This document shows, piece after piece, positions 1 through 7,632 of a stretch of DNA of 13,311 nucleotides. Within the stretch, counting starts at the first letter, position 1; each line of letters starts with the position of its first letter. The notes under the pieces are model-generated. The model was not told where the DNA came from and made no database searches. It saw nothing but the letters and a program-made list of their open reading frames with translations. The DNA is taken from the NCBI GenBank assembly GCA_902783935.1, contig CACZTA010000139.1, positions 1 to 13,311 on the forward strand, written 5' to 3'. The DNA is from an uncultured Lachnospiraceae bacterium. GTDB taxonomy: Bacteria; Bacillota; Clostridia; Lachnospirales; Lachnospiraceae. Both the position numbers and the translations under genes were made by a program.

Positions 1-84
1 ATTGCCGATCAGGTAGCACAGGTTATCGGCGATTCTTTCCGCCGAACTCATTCTGCCGTCATAGAGAAGCAGTGTTCTTATCAT
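1..84 (-). CDS. N-terminal fragment of unidentified protein, possibly flavodoxin-like
   Basis: Only the first 28 codons are inside the window; the gene continues past the left edge. The start is supported by an AGAGGA-type ribosome binding site about 9 bases upstream and by an upstream promoter and leader. The visible protein begins MIRTLLLYDGRMSSAERIAD. A short hydrophobic beta strand (TLLLYDG), then a Ser-rich turn, then an amphipathic helix (SAERIADNL) is the order seen at the N terminus of flavodoxin-fold proteins, where the loop binds the FMN phosphate. That resemblance is weak, and other Rossmann-like folds begin in the same way. The function is therefore left open. Confidence 0.6.
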   Translation of the reverse strand, partial: MIRTLLLYDGRMSSAERIADNLCYLIGN

Positions 85-133
85 CTTAAATAATCCTCTC
101 CGGTTCTAAATGAATCTGAACGGGTTTCCGGCT

Positions 134-159
134 CCGGACGGGTGTTCCCCCGTTTCCGG
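134..159 (-). other. Hairpin in the 5' leader of the left-edge gene
   Basis: Two nested stems pair: CCGG (159-156) with CCGG (137-134), and ACGGG (153-149) with CCCGT (142-138), with a two-base bulge and a six-base loop. It lies between the predicted transcription start and the ribosome binding site and has no T tract, so it is not a simple terminator. A control role or mRNA stabilisation is possible. I do not recognise a known riboswitch class here. Confidence 0.4.
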
Positions 160-178
160 CTGAATTTCCCTTCAACAC

Positions 179-187
179 ATTATAGCA
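179..187 (-). promoter_or_regulatory. Extended -10 promoter for the left-edge gene
   Basis: On the minus strand this reads TGCTATAAT: a perfect TATAAT at 184-179 preceded by the TGn extended -10 element. The hexamer 17 bases upstream (207-202) does not resemble TTGACA, so activity would rest on the extended -10. Transcription would start near 172, giving a leader of about 90 bases before the ATG at 84. Confidence 0.6.
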
Positions 188-252
188 TTGTTTTGACAGC
201 CCGTCCGTTGGAAATTGCGATTTATATCAGTTTTATGTCAATTTCGCATTCC

Positions 253-284
253 GAAAAAACGGCGGACCGCAATCGTCCGCCGCT
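253..284 (-). terminator. Intrinsic terminator of the NCS2 permease gene
   Basis: A perfect 8-bp GC-rich stem (CGGCGGAC at 282-275 with GTCCGCCG at 267-260) encloses a seven-base loop and is followed on the minus strand by six T residues (259-254). It lies about 25 bases past the stop codon at 307, as expected for a rho-independent terminator. Confidence 0.9.
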
Positions 285-306
285 TCTGTAAAAACGATAT
301 GCTGTT

Positions 307-1758
307 TCAGTCGTCGCGTTCCCTTTCAGCTTGGCGCTCGGCATGTTCTTCCGCACACCTCCTGGCTGTTGTGATCCGCTCGGAAACCTCGGTCAGCGTC
401 TCTCCCTGCTGGATCTGCAGGTCCACACCGGTCTCATTCGGCCGGTCTTCCATGAACCGGTAATCCTTGCAGGGCAGGACAGCATTGAGAATAATGCCTG
501 TCAGGGACCCGACGGCAATTCCCGAGAGTGAAATGGTCAGGGCGCCTGCCTGGAAGCTGACCGCCTGCGCCGCCGAATAATTAATGCCGATCGAGAGAAC
601 CAGGATGAGCGCTGCAATAATGACGTTCCTGCTCTTGGAAAAATCAACCTTTGTCTCCACGATGTTTCTGACGCCGACAGCGGAGATCATGCCGTAAAGA
701 ACGAGTGAAATCCCGCCCATGGTCGCCCCCGGCATGGCCTCAACCACAGCCGCAAACTTGGGGCAGAAGGAGAAAATAACCGCAAAATAAGCCGCCAGAC
801 GAATCACGAAAGGATCGTAGACCCGGGTCAGTGTCAGAACGCCTGTATTTTCCCCGTATGTCGTATTGGCAGGTGCGCCGAACAGGGATGCAGCCAGGGT
901 GGCGACCCCGTCACCTGTCAGCGTCCGGTGAAGGCCGGGATCCCGGATAAAATTCTCTCCGACCGTCGAAGAAATAGCGGAAATGTCACCGATATGCTCC
1001 ATCATTGTGGCAAAGCTGATCGGCACAATCGTGATGATCGACGTCAGAAGCAGGCCCCTGTCAACATTTCCTCCGGTAAAAAGACTGAAAACCGTCCGGT
1101 TCCATGCCACCGGAAGTCCGAACCATGCGGCTTCGCGCACTCCTGTCCAGTCCACATTACCTGTCAGGGCCGCAACCAGGTAAGAGGCGACAACCCCCAT
1201 GATGATCGGAACGATTTTGATCATTCCTTTGCCCCAGATGTTGCAGATGATGATCACAAGAATCGCCACGAGCGCAATTCCCCAGTTCTGTCCGCAGTTA
1301 TCAACGGCTGACTGGGAAAGATTGAGACCGATGGCAATGATGATCGGACCGGTCACGACCGGCGGGAAGTATTTCATGACGCGCTTTGCGCCGAATCCCT
1401 TAAAGAGAGCCGCGAGGATGAGATACATGATCCCTGCAACCGCCACGCCGAAGCATGCATAGGGGAGCAGTTCCGGCTCCTTATTCGGCGCGATGGTAAA
1501 ATACCCTGCCAGAAAGGCAAATGAAGAGCCCAGAAAAGCCGGCACCTTTCTTTTGGAAATCAGATGGAAAATCAGTGTCCCGACTCCGGCGAAAAGCAGT
1601 GTCGTTGAAACGCTTAAACCTGTAAGAACCGGAACCAGCACGGTCGCGCCGAACATGGCGAACATATGCTGAAGCCCGAGAATAACCATGCGGCCCGCCC
1701 CGAGCACTTTGGCATCATAAATCGGCTGGTCCCCGATACCTGTCTTCTGACTGTTCAT
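307..1758 (-). CDS. uraA: NCS2-family nucleobase permease, uracil permease type
   Basis: A 483-residue membrane protein that should import uracil (or a related nucleobase) with protons. It has the expected run of about 14 hydrophobic segments. The first contains the family motif AMFGATVLVPVLTGL (residues 34-48). The carboxylates that bind substrate in E. coli UraA have counterparts at Glu254 in MEHIGD and Glu303 in YGENTGVLTLTR, which also fits the NCS2 signature. The start is set by AAAAGGAGGT seven bases upstream. The gene has its own promoter and terminator, so it is probably monocistronic. After the last membrane segment (about residue 430) there is an unusually long polar tail of about 45 residues rich in Glu and Arg. 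Uracil is the best guess for substrate; xanthine or another base cannot be excluded from sequence alone. Confidence 0.9.
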   Translation of the reverse strand: MNSQKTGIGDQPIYDAKVLGAGRMVILGLQHMFAMFGATVLVPVLTGLSVSTTLLFAGVGTLIFHLISKRKVPAFLGSSFAFLAGYFTIAPNKEPELLPYACFGVAVAGIMYLILAALFKGFGAKRVMKYFPPVVTGPIIIAIGLNLSQSAVDNCGQNWGIALVAILVIIICNIWGKGMIKIVPIIMGVVASYLVAALTGNVDWTGVREAAWFGLPVAWNRTVFSLFTGGNVDRGLLLTSIITIVPISFATMMEHIGDISAISSTVGENFIRDPGLHRTLTGDGVATLAASLFGAPANTTYGENTGVLTLTRVYDPFVIRLAAYFAVIFSFCPKFAAVVEAMPGATMGGISLVLYGMISAVGVRNIVETKVDFSKSRNVIIAALILVLSIGINYSAAQAVSFQAGALTISLSGIAVGSLTGIILNAVLPCKDYRFMEDRPNETGVDLQIQQGETLTEVSERITTARRCAEEHAERQAERERDD

Positions 1759-1803
1759 TTATACCTCCTTTTAAGCATGTCTTTCTGTCACAAACCCTTC
1801 CCA

Positions 1804-1832
1804 TTTATACCGTCATGATTTTCATATGTCAA
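1804..1832 (-). promoter_or_regulatory. Near-consensus sigma-A promoter of the permease gene
   Basis: On the minus strand there is a perfect TTGACA (1832-1827), a 17-base spacer and TATAAA (1809-1804). Transcription would start near 1797, leaving a leader of about 38 bases before the ATG at 1758. That leader is too short for a PyrR-type attenuator, so any control must act at this promoter or elsewhere. Confidence 0.85.
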
Positions 1833-1865
1833 TGAAAACTTGTGTCAGAAGCAAATAAAGAACCG

Positions 1866-2771
1866 TCAGAAGTCCGGAGCATCCGGCCCGAGGGCGCGCA
1901 GGAAGTCCTCCGGAAGCGGGGATTCCAGCACAATCCGCTCCCCGGTGAACGGCTGGCGGCAGACGAGTCTCCGCGCATGAAGCGCGGCTCTCCGGATCAC
2001 TTCCGAGGCCGTCCCGTAAATCGGGTCACCAACCAGAGGATGTCCGATGTGCGCCATATGGACGCGGATCTGATGCGTGCGTCCCGTCTCGATCCGGACA
2101 GACAGAAGCGCCCGGTCCTCCATCTGTCTCAGTACACGGTAATGCGTAAGGGCGTGATCCCCGTCTTCACGCACAACACGTCTGATCTTTTCTTCATATT
2201 CCCGGCTGATCGGCGCTTCAACGGTTCCTTCTTCCCCGGGGAAGGTGCCTGATGCCAGCGCCAGATAGGTTTTTTCCGAAAGTCCGCAGGCTGCCTGTTC
2301 CGTCAGATGCGCACATGCAGTACGGTTTTTGCCGAACAGGAGCACCCCGCTCGTGTCCTTGTCCAGCCGGCCGACCGTGCGGACTTCATGCGGATCTCCT
2401 TCGTCGATATAATACTGCGCCACATAGTTCGCGAGCGTATCCGCGAAATGCCCGTGAGACGGGTGGACCACCACGCCCGCCGGCTTGTCGACGGCAAGCA
2501 TATCCTCATCTTCATAAAGGACGGCAAGCGGACCGGGGACCGGTACAATCTTTCCCGGCAGTTCATTGGCAAGAACCACCCGCAGTTCGTCGCCTTCCGC
2601 AAGCCTCCTGTTCACCATTACCTGAACTCCGTTCACGGTGATGCCGTTTTCCGTCCTGTACTTCGCCCTCGCAATATCATGTGCCACGAGCCTGAACTCC
2701 CTGCGGATCACGTCTCCGGCCGTCCTGCCCGCATCATTCGCCCCGGCCGTATATGTCAGAATTCTGGCCAT
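1866..2771 (-). CDS. RluA/RluD-family 23S rRNA pseudouridine synthase
   Basis: A 301-residue enzyme that isomerises specific uridines in structured RNA, most likely 23S rRNA, to pseudouridine. Residues about 13-70 resemble an S4 RNA-binding domain (helix-turn with VNGVQV). The catalytic motif GRLDKDTSGVLL lies at residues 134-145, with Asp137 the expected nucleophile. The late family motif TGRTHQIRVHMAHIGHPLVG follows. Size and domain order fit the RluD/YlyB type. An AGGAG site lies eight bases before the ATG. The gene diverges from the serine acetyltransferase, and the permease downstream has its own promoter. The exact target uridines cannot be read from sequence, so no symbol is given. Confidence 0.92.
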   Translation of the reverse strand: MARILTYTAGANDAGRTAGDVIRREFRLVAHDIARAKYRTENGITVNGVQVMVNRRLAEGDELRVVLANELPGKIVPVPGPLAVLYEDEDMLAVDKPAGVVVHPSHGHFADTLANYVAQYYIDEGDPHEVRTVGRLDKDTSGVLLFGKNRTACAHLTEQAACGLSEKTYLALASGTFPGEEGTVEAPISREYEEKIRRVVREDGDHALTHYRVLRQMEDRALLSVRIETGRTHQIRVHMAHIGHPLVGDPIYGTASEVIRRAALHARRLVCRQPFTGERIVLESPLPEDFLRALGPDAPDF

Positions 2772-2829
2772 CCTTCTCTCCTGTTATCTCCCTGTCATTC
2801 CCGTTCCCTCTGACTGCCTGCAGTTTTTC

Positions 2830-2838
2830 ATTATAACA
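2830..2838 (-). promoter_or_regulatory. Extended -10 promoter of the pseudouridine synthase gene
   Basis: The minus strand reads TGTTATAAT, a perfect TATAAT (2835-2830) with the TGn extension. The -35 position 17 bases upstream is poor (TGATTT). The predicted start near 2823 gives a leader of about 50 bases before the ATG at 2771. Confidence 0.65.
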
Positions 2839-2881
2839 CTTTAACCGCAGAAAAATCACTCTCTCCGGCTGTTGTTCAAGA

Positions 2882-2910
2882 TTGATGCAAGGGACGGCTT
2901 CTGCTATAAT
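2882..2910 (+). promoter_or_regulatory. Sigma-A promoter of the serine acetyltransferase unit
   Basis: TTGATG (2882-2887), a 17-base spacer and TATAAT (2905-2910), with TGC before the -10 giving an extended -10. Transcription should start near 2917. This places the promoter inside the longest open frame at this locus and rules out translation starts upstream of about 2917. Confidence 0.85.
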
Positions 2911-2961
2911 GGGTCAGAAAACAGCCCCGGGGACGTCTGTATTCCGGGGGGAAAGGAATAA

Positions 2962-2980
2962 CCGGATCACCGTCATCCGG
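2962..2980 (+). other. Small hairpin in the serine acetyltransferase leader
   Basis: CCGGAT (2962-2967) and ATCCGG (2975-2980) form a perfect 6-bp stem with a seven-base loop, in a leader of about 85 bases. No T tract follows. The leader is too short for a complete T-box or S-box. The hairpin may affect translation, but I see no direct evidence. Confidence 0.35.
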
Positions 2981-3001
2981 CCGCACAAAATCGTGGAACA
3001 T

Positions 3002-3940
3002 ATGCAGGAGAAAATCAGACAGATTACGGAAAGTCTGCTTGCAGATTACAAAAAAGGCCGCTATATCGACAGACCTGACACATTTCAGCAGCCGGATAAG
3101 GAAGCCGTCGAGGATATTCTTGAAAAGGTACAGAGACTGATCTACCCCGGTTTCTTTAAGGCGCAGACATACCGGTATTACACCCGCGAAAACAGCACGA
3201 GCACTCTGGTTGAAGATATCCTTTTCAACCTGACAAAGCAGATCGCGCTCACATTTCCTTATATAAAGGAGTATGTAAATGCGCCGTACGAGACGGTGGA
3301 AGAAAAAGCACAGGAAACGGCGCTCGACTTTCTCTCCCGCCTGCCGAAGATACGGGAATATATTGAGACGGATCTTCAGGCGGAGTTTGACGGAGACCCG
3401 GCGGCCGAGAACAAGGATGAAATTATTTTCTCCTACCCGGGACTTTATGCCATCATGGTCTACCGCATCGCCCATGAGCTGGTCCTTCTGAAAGTGCCGA
3501 TGATTCCCCGCATGATGACCGAATCCGCCCACTCCCTGACCGGGATCGACATCAACCCCGGCGCCACGATCGGGAAGTACTTTTTCATCGACCACGGCAC
3601 CGGCATCGTCATCGGTGAGACGACTGAAATCGGCGAAAATGTCAAAATCTATCAGGGGGTCACGCTCGGCGCGCTCTCAACGAAAAAGGGACAGCTCCTG
3701 CACGGCGTAAAGCGGCACCCGACGCTCGAGGACAATGTCACGATCTACTCCGGCGCGTCGATCCTGGGAGGAGAGACAGTCATCGGCAGAGGCGCCGTCA
3801 TCGGAGCCAATGCTTTCATCACATCCTCCGTCCCTGCCGGAGCAAAAATTTCGATCAGAAACCAGGAATATACCGTCCGCTTTGACGGGGAACCCACCGT
3901 GGAAAGCCGCGAATTCGAACAGAAGAAAAACTGGTTCTGA
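3002..3940 (+). CDS. epsC: Serine O-acetyltransferase, EpsC/CysE type
   Basis: Transfers acetyl from acetyl-CoA to L-serine, giving O-acetylserine for cysteine synthesis in the cytoplasm. The 312-residue protein has a helical N-terminal half and, from about residue 178, a left-handed beta helix of hexapeptide repeats. The family block TGIDINPGATIGKYFFIDHG spans residues 180-199, with Asp197 and His198 as expected catalytic residues. Further motifs are VIGETTEIG, YQGVTLGA and RHPTLEDNV (His239). The reading frame is open upstream to 2882, but that stretch contains the promoter, so the ATG at 3002 is chosen; the protein then begins like other clostridial enzymes of this group. Its ribosome binding site is weak, with only GTGGA nearby. 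A binding-protein-like gene follows after 25 bases in the same direction. Confidence 0.9.
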   Translation: MQEKIRQITESLLADYKKGRYIDRPDTFQQPDKEAVEDILEKVQRLIYPGFFKAQTYRYYTRENSTSTLVEDILFNLTKQIALTFPYIKEYVNAPYETVEEKAQETALDFLSRLPKIREYIETDLQAEFDGDPAAENKDEIIFSYPGLYAIMVYRIAHELVLLKVPMIPRMMTESAHSLTGIDINPGATIGKYFFIDHGTGIVIGETTEIGENVKIYQGVTLGALSTKKGQLLHGVKRHPTLEDNVTIYSGASILGGETVIGRGAVIGANAFITSSVPAGAKISIRNQEYTVRFDGEPTVESREFEQKKNWF

Positions 3941-3965
3941 AAACAGATAAAACAGGAGTAAGCTC

Positions 3966-4667
3966 ATGATCAGAAAATACCTGACACTCATTCTCTGCGC
4001 CCTTTTTATGCTGACCGTGCCCGTTTCCGCAGAAGAGAATACAGCCGGGGGCGCAGAACAGACCGAAGCACAGGAAGAAGTGCTGCGAATCGGTGTCTCC
4101 ATGTGGAAAACGACAGATCCGGCCGGCGCTGTCTGCAAGAGAATCCTCGATGATACGGCCAGAAGCCTCGGTGTCAAAATCATTTACGGCGAACACGGCC
4201 GCAATTCGCTGAAAGCCGCCCAGACAGCCGGTCTGCTCTGCGATGCGGGCTGCAGCGCCATCGTCTACTGCAGCGTCACCGATGACGATCTGGAAACTGC
4301 ACTCGCAGCATGCGAAGAGCGCGGGGTCGGCTTCGTCGAGACCTACCGCACACTCTCTTCGTCAGCATCTCCCGAACTGTGGCAGAAAGCCGCGCAGTCG
4401 GATATTTTCGCCGGAAATGTCGTCGCCGGAACCCCGCCGGTTCCCTCCCTGCAGGGCCAGACGGAACAGACGGAACCCGCACCTCTCTTTTATGCTTTTC
4501 TGCTGGCGTACGCACAGACACAGGGCCGGCAGGATAAAACGCCGGATACATTTCCGTTTATCGAGACGGCTGCAGCCGTCTCACCGGGACAGTTTTCGGA
4601 TCAGGACATCGCGGAACTGGCCGCGTTGAATCCCTCAGAGCTCGCAGAGAGAGCAGCTGCCGGGTAA
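3966..4667 (+). CDS. Secreted single-lobe periplasmic-binding-protein-like protein, function unknown
   Basis: A 233-residue protein with a clear signal peptide: KYLTLILCALFMLTVPVSA followed by EE, fitting signal peptidase I cleavage after residue 22. No lipobox is present, so it is probably secreted or loosely wall-associated. An acidic linker rich in Glu, Gln, Ala and Thr follows (about 23-40). From residue 41 the order strand (LRIGVSM), helix (AGAVCKRILDDTARSLG), strand (VKIIYGE), helix and strand (AIVYCSV) resembles the N-terminal lobe of sugar-type solute-binding proteins. The second lobe and hinge are missing: residues after about 145 are rich in Pro, Gln and Ala and do not match the family. 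AGGAG lies eight bases before the ATG. It is cotranscribed with serine acetyltransferase by position. It could be a degenerate binding protein or a sensor. No function can be assigned. Confidence 0.75.
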   Translation: MIRKYLTLILCALFMLTVPVSAEENTAGGAEQTEAQEEVLRIGVSMWKTTDPAGAVCKRILDDTARSLGVKIIYGEHGRNSLKAAQTAGLLCDAGCSAIVYCSVTDDDLETALAACEERGVGFVETYRTLSSSASPELWQKAAQSDIFAGNVVAGTPPVPSLQGQTEQTEPAPLFYAFLLAYAQTQGRQDKTPDTFPFIETAAAVSPGQFSDQDIAELAALNPSELAERAAAG

Positions 4668-4685
4668 ATGAAACAGTGCATATAA

Positions 4686-4730
4686 TCAAAAAAGGAGCGG
4701 GACCCGTCAGGATTCCGCTCCTCCTCTTTT
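4686..4730. terminator. Bidirectional terminator between converging units
   Basis: A 9-bp stem with one G-T pair (GGAGCGGGA at 4694-4702 with TTCCGCTCC at 4713-4721) and a ten-base loop. On the minus strand it is followed by six T residues (4693-4688), a strong terminator for galK. On the plus strand it is followed by TCCTCTTTT, a weaker tract that can serve the gene ending at 4667. Confidence 0.85.
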
Positions 4731-5943
4731 ATACGGTTGTTTCCATCGCGATCTCATGAGCGCCTTCACCCGGTTCCGCAATATAGAACTCCGCGTCGAG
4801 ACCGTATGCTTCTTTGTATTTCTTTGAAAGTACTTCCATAAACGTTTTTATCGCGTCATTTTTCACGATGCTGACCGTGCATCCTCCGAAACCGCCTCCC
4901 GTAATGCGGCTTCCGATTACGCCGGGGATCTTCCGGGCTTCATGAACCAGGAAATCGACTTCCGGGCAGGAAACTTCATAATCGTTCTCAAGCGAATCAT
5001 GAGAAGCGTTCATCAGTTCCCCGAACTTTTCGATATTTCCCTCTTTCAGTGCGCTGTAGGCATCAAGAGTCCGCGCATTCTCTGTCACGGCATGGCGCGC
5101 ACGGCGTACAAGGATGTTATCGCTTAGTACATCTTTTACCTGTTCAAACGCTCCCGGCGTCAGTTCTCCAAGCGTTTTGATCGGCTTTTTCCTGCTGATT
5201 TCCTCGACGGCTTTTTCACATTCCGCCCTTCTCGTGTTGTACTCGGAGGACGCAAGCTGATGCTTGACCTCGCTGTTGGTGATCACGATTTTCGCATCCT
5301 TAAGCACAAGCGGTGCCGTCTCGTACTTCAGCGTATTCGTGTCCAGATAAATCGCATGGTCTTTCTGCCCCATGGCTGAAGCAAACTGGTCCATGATGCC
5401 GCAGTTCATGCCGACAAACTGGTTCTCCGCCTTCTGTCCGAGCAGCGCGAGATCAGCCTGCGAAACGTCTTCTAAACCGAAGAGATTCTTCAGGATAAGG
5501 CCTGTCAGCACTTCAAGAGATGCGGACGAAGAGAGACCCGATCCGGCGGGAATATTGCCGAAGTACAGGATATCGACGCCCGACGGGAGCTTTCTGCCGG
5601 TCTCTTCGAATGCCCAGATAACGCCTTTCGGATAATTGGTCCATCCGGCATCCTCATGAAAGACGAGGTCATCCAGGGAGCTCTCAAAAACTTCGCCGTC
5701 CCTGATATTGAGTGACGCGAGACGGATCTTTCCGTCGTCTCTTTTCTTTGCGAACGCATAGGTGCCGAAACTCAGTGCGCACGGAAAAACATGTCCGCCG
5801 TTATAATCCGTATGCTCTCCGATCATATTCACTCTGCCGGGAGCAAAAAAGACCCTGTAATCTCCCCCGAATTCATCCTGCCATACTTCCTTCAGCTTCG
5901 CCAGGATTTCTTCCTGTGTCATAAATGCATTGGCAACACTCAT
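4729..5943 (-). CDS. galK: Galactokinase
   Basis: Phosphorylates alpha-D-galactose to galactose-1-phosphate with ATP, the first step after mutarotation in the Leloir pathway. The 404-residue protein carries all GHMP-kinase marks: the galactokinase signature GRVNMIGEHTDYNGG (residues 36-50), the ATP-binding loop PAGSGLSSSASLE (132-144), the catalytic Asp185 in CGIMDQFAS, and the C-terminal motif TGGGFGGCT (348-356). The frame is open further upstream into galT, but MSVANAF at 5943 is chosen because GGAG lies eight bases before it and because galactokinases begin near here. It starts 11 bases after the galT stop codon, so the two are translated from one message. It ends at the shared terminator. 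Confidence 0.96.
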   Translation of the reverse strand: MSVANAFMTQEEILAKLKEVWQDEFGGDYRVFFAPGRVNMIGEHTDYNGGHVFPCALSFGTYAFAKKRDDGKIRLASLNIRDGEVFESSLDDLVFHEDAGWTNYPKGVIWAFEETGRKLPSGVDILYFGNIPAGSGLSSSASLEVLTGLILKNLFGLEDVSQADLALLGQKAENQFVGMNCGIMDQFASAMGQKDHAIYLDTNTLKYETAPLVLKDAKIVITNSEVKHQLASSEYNTRRAECEKAVEEISRKKPIKTLGELTPGAFEQVKDVLSDNILVRRARHAVTENARTLDAYSALKEGNIEKFGELMNASHDSLENDYEVSCPEVDFLVHEARKIPGVIGSRITGGGFGGCTVSIVKNDAIKTFMEVLSKKYKEAYGLDAEFYIAEPGEGAHEIAMETTV

Positions 5944-5954
5944 CTTCTTCTCCT

Positions 5955-7505
5955 TTATTTCACACTGCCCGCAAACTGCAGGAAACCTCTGCGGCCGTCT
6001 TCCGTATCCTTGAAAACACCGCAATTTTCCAGTACTTCGGAGAAGACCTCTCCGATTTCATCGTGAAGCACACGTGTCAGCGCTTCTTTCGCCGCCTCTT
6101 TCCCCATCTTCGATACGGTCGCCGCGACTGTGTCCCGTGCAAACTCAGGATGCCTGACAAGAACCGTCTCCGCTGTCCACTTTGCGTGTGCCGCAAGCTC
6201 CGGCACTGCACCGGCATCATTTCCCGAAAGGATCGTCTCAGACAGAAGATCCATTTCCTTCTTCAGTCTCGCGGGAAGCACCGCGAGACCCATCACTTCG
6301 ATCAGGCCGATATTCTCCTTCTTAATATGATGGAGATGTTCGTGCGGATGGAAAATGCCGAGCGGATACTGCTCCGTCGTCCTGTTGTTTCTGAGAACAA
6401 GATCCAGTTCATAAAGTTCCCCGCGCCTTCTGGCAATCGGGGTAATCGTATTATGAGGTTCCTCCCCGCTGAAGGCAAGGATATCGCGCTCCGGATCCGA
6501 ATATCCTCTCCAGGCGGTCAGGATCCTGTCCGCCAGTTCCACGATCCGCGCGGGATCTCTGCCGTCGAGACGGATAACGGACATGGACCAGTTGACGATT
6601 CCTGCCTCCACATCCTCAAATCCCGGGAAGGAAAGCGGCTGCCTTACACCGGCTTTCGCCATGGCAAATGTGTAGCGGCCTCCCTGGAAATGCTCATGAG
6701 TAAGGATGGACCCGCCCACGATCGGAAGATCCGCATTTGACCCGATCGTATAATGGGGGAATCTCTCCACGAACTGCAGCAGTCTCACAAAGGTGCTGCG
6801 GCTTATCTTCATCGGTATATGTTCGCCGGAAAGCACGATGCAGTGCTCATTATAATAGACATACGGAGAATACTGCATGAACCAGGATTCTTCATTGAGC
6901 GTAAGGGGGATCAGGCGGATCGTCTGCCGGGCAGGATGATCCATGCGGCCTGCGTAGCCTTCATTCTCCGGGCAGAGGAGGCACTTCGGATAGGCATTCT
7001 GTTTTTTCGTCAGCGCCGCGGCAATCGCTTTCGGGTCCTTCTCCGGTTTGGAGAGGTTGATCGTGATGTCGAGATCGCCGTACTTCGTGGGGGCATCCCA
7101 CTTGACATCCTTCGCGATCCGGTACGTCCTTATATAGTCACTGTCGCGCGAAAGCTTATAGAAATAATCCGTCGCCTTTTCCGGGCTCTTCTCACACAGG
7201 GCATCAAATGTCCTGATCACTTCACCGGGTCTCGGCGTCACGCATCCCATAAGACGGGTGTCAAAAAGATCCCTGCTCGTGATCCCGTCTTCAATCACGC
7301 CTCTGCGGACTGCGTCATCCAGAAGGACCTTCAGTATCTCTTCCAGAGGATACTCCTGTCCGCCGAAGGCGGAAAAAGAACCGTCCGGTTCGAGCTTCAT
7401 TACATCCAGAAGCCCGTTTGCAGCCCAGCGCACATCACATTCCTCGATCAGGCCTTTCTTCAGGCTGTACGCGATCAGTGCTTTTACTGCTTCGTATACA
7501 TTCAT
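5955..7505 (-). CDS. galT: UDP-glucose--hexose-1-phosphate uridylyltransferase, type 2
   Basis: Exchanges uridylyl between UDP-glucose and galactose-1-phosphate, yielding glucose-1-phosphate and UDP-galactose. At 516 residues it belongs to the longer Firmicute family, not the roughly 350-residue E. coli type. Visible marks are a Cys pair in YPKCLLCPENEGYAGR (about 172-187) and the block GGSILTHEHFQGGRY (264-278), which takes the place of the classical His-Pro-His site. The start MNVYEAVKAL at 7505 has a perfect GGAGGT seven bases upstream; the longer open frame to 7556 lacks this. It leads the galTK pair. No epimerase gene (galE) is in the window, so it must lie elsewhere. Confidence 0.95.
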   Translation of the reverse strand: MNVYEAVKALIAYSLKKGLIEECDVRWAANGLLDVMKLEPDGSFSAFGGQEYPLEEILKVLLDDAVRRGVIEDGITSRDLFDTRLMGCVTPRPGEVIRTFDALCEKSPEKATDYFYKLSRDSDYIRTYRIAKDVKWDAPTKYGDLDITINLSKPEKDPKAIAAALTKKQNAYPKCLLCPENEGYAGRMDHPARQTIRLIPLTLNEESWFMQYSPYVYYNEHCIVLSGEHIPMKISRSTFVRLLQFVERFPHYTIGSNADLPIVGGSILTHEHFQGGRYTFAMAKAGVRQPLSFPGFEDVEAGIVNWSMSVIRLDGRDPARIVELADRILTAWRGYSDPERDILAFSGEEPHNTITPIARRRGELYELDLVLRNNRTTEQYPLGIFHPHEHLHHIKKENIGLIEVMGLAVLPARLKKEMDLLSETILSGNDAGAVPELAAHAKWTAETVLVRHPEFARDTVAATVSKMGKEAAKEALTRVLHDEIGEVFSEVLENCGVFKDTEDGRRGFLQFAGSVK

Positions 7506-7632
7506 TATAATACCTCCGTTAAGCTGATCTCTCTGCTGTATTCTATTATGCGTCAAGCTGTATCTGTCAGGACATGGAGATTCGACACTTTACTATGGAA
7601 GAATGTACTATCGTCCTGCAGCCGGCGCATCT
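7506..7632 (-). other. Gap upstream of galT with weak promoter-like elements
   Basis: This gap separates the folate transporter stop from galT. On the minus strand I see TTGACG and CTGACA as possible -35 elements and CATAAT and TAGAAT as possible -10 elements, but none are at 16-18 base spacing, so no promoter is called with confidence. There is no T-tailed hairpin, so transcription could run on from the folate transporter gene into galTK. Confidence 0.3.

Noticed and set aside
1759..1803. PyrR-type attenuator before the permease gene
   Set aside because: The predicted leader is only about 38 bases and contains no terminator/antiterminator hairpins.
2876..3595. 239-codon minus-strand open frame opposite the serine acetyltransferase
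   Set aside because: It overlaps the promoter and the conserved enzyme, and no homologous motifs are visible.
5944..6024. Upstream extension of galactokinase (27 more codons)
   Set aside because: It lies within galT, lacks a ribosome binding site, and does not resemble galactokinase N termini; the ATG at 5943 has GGAG.
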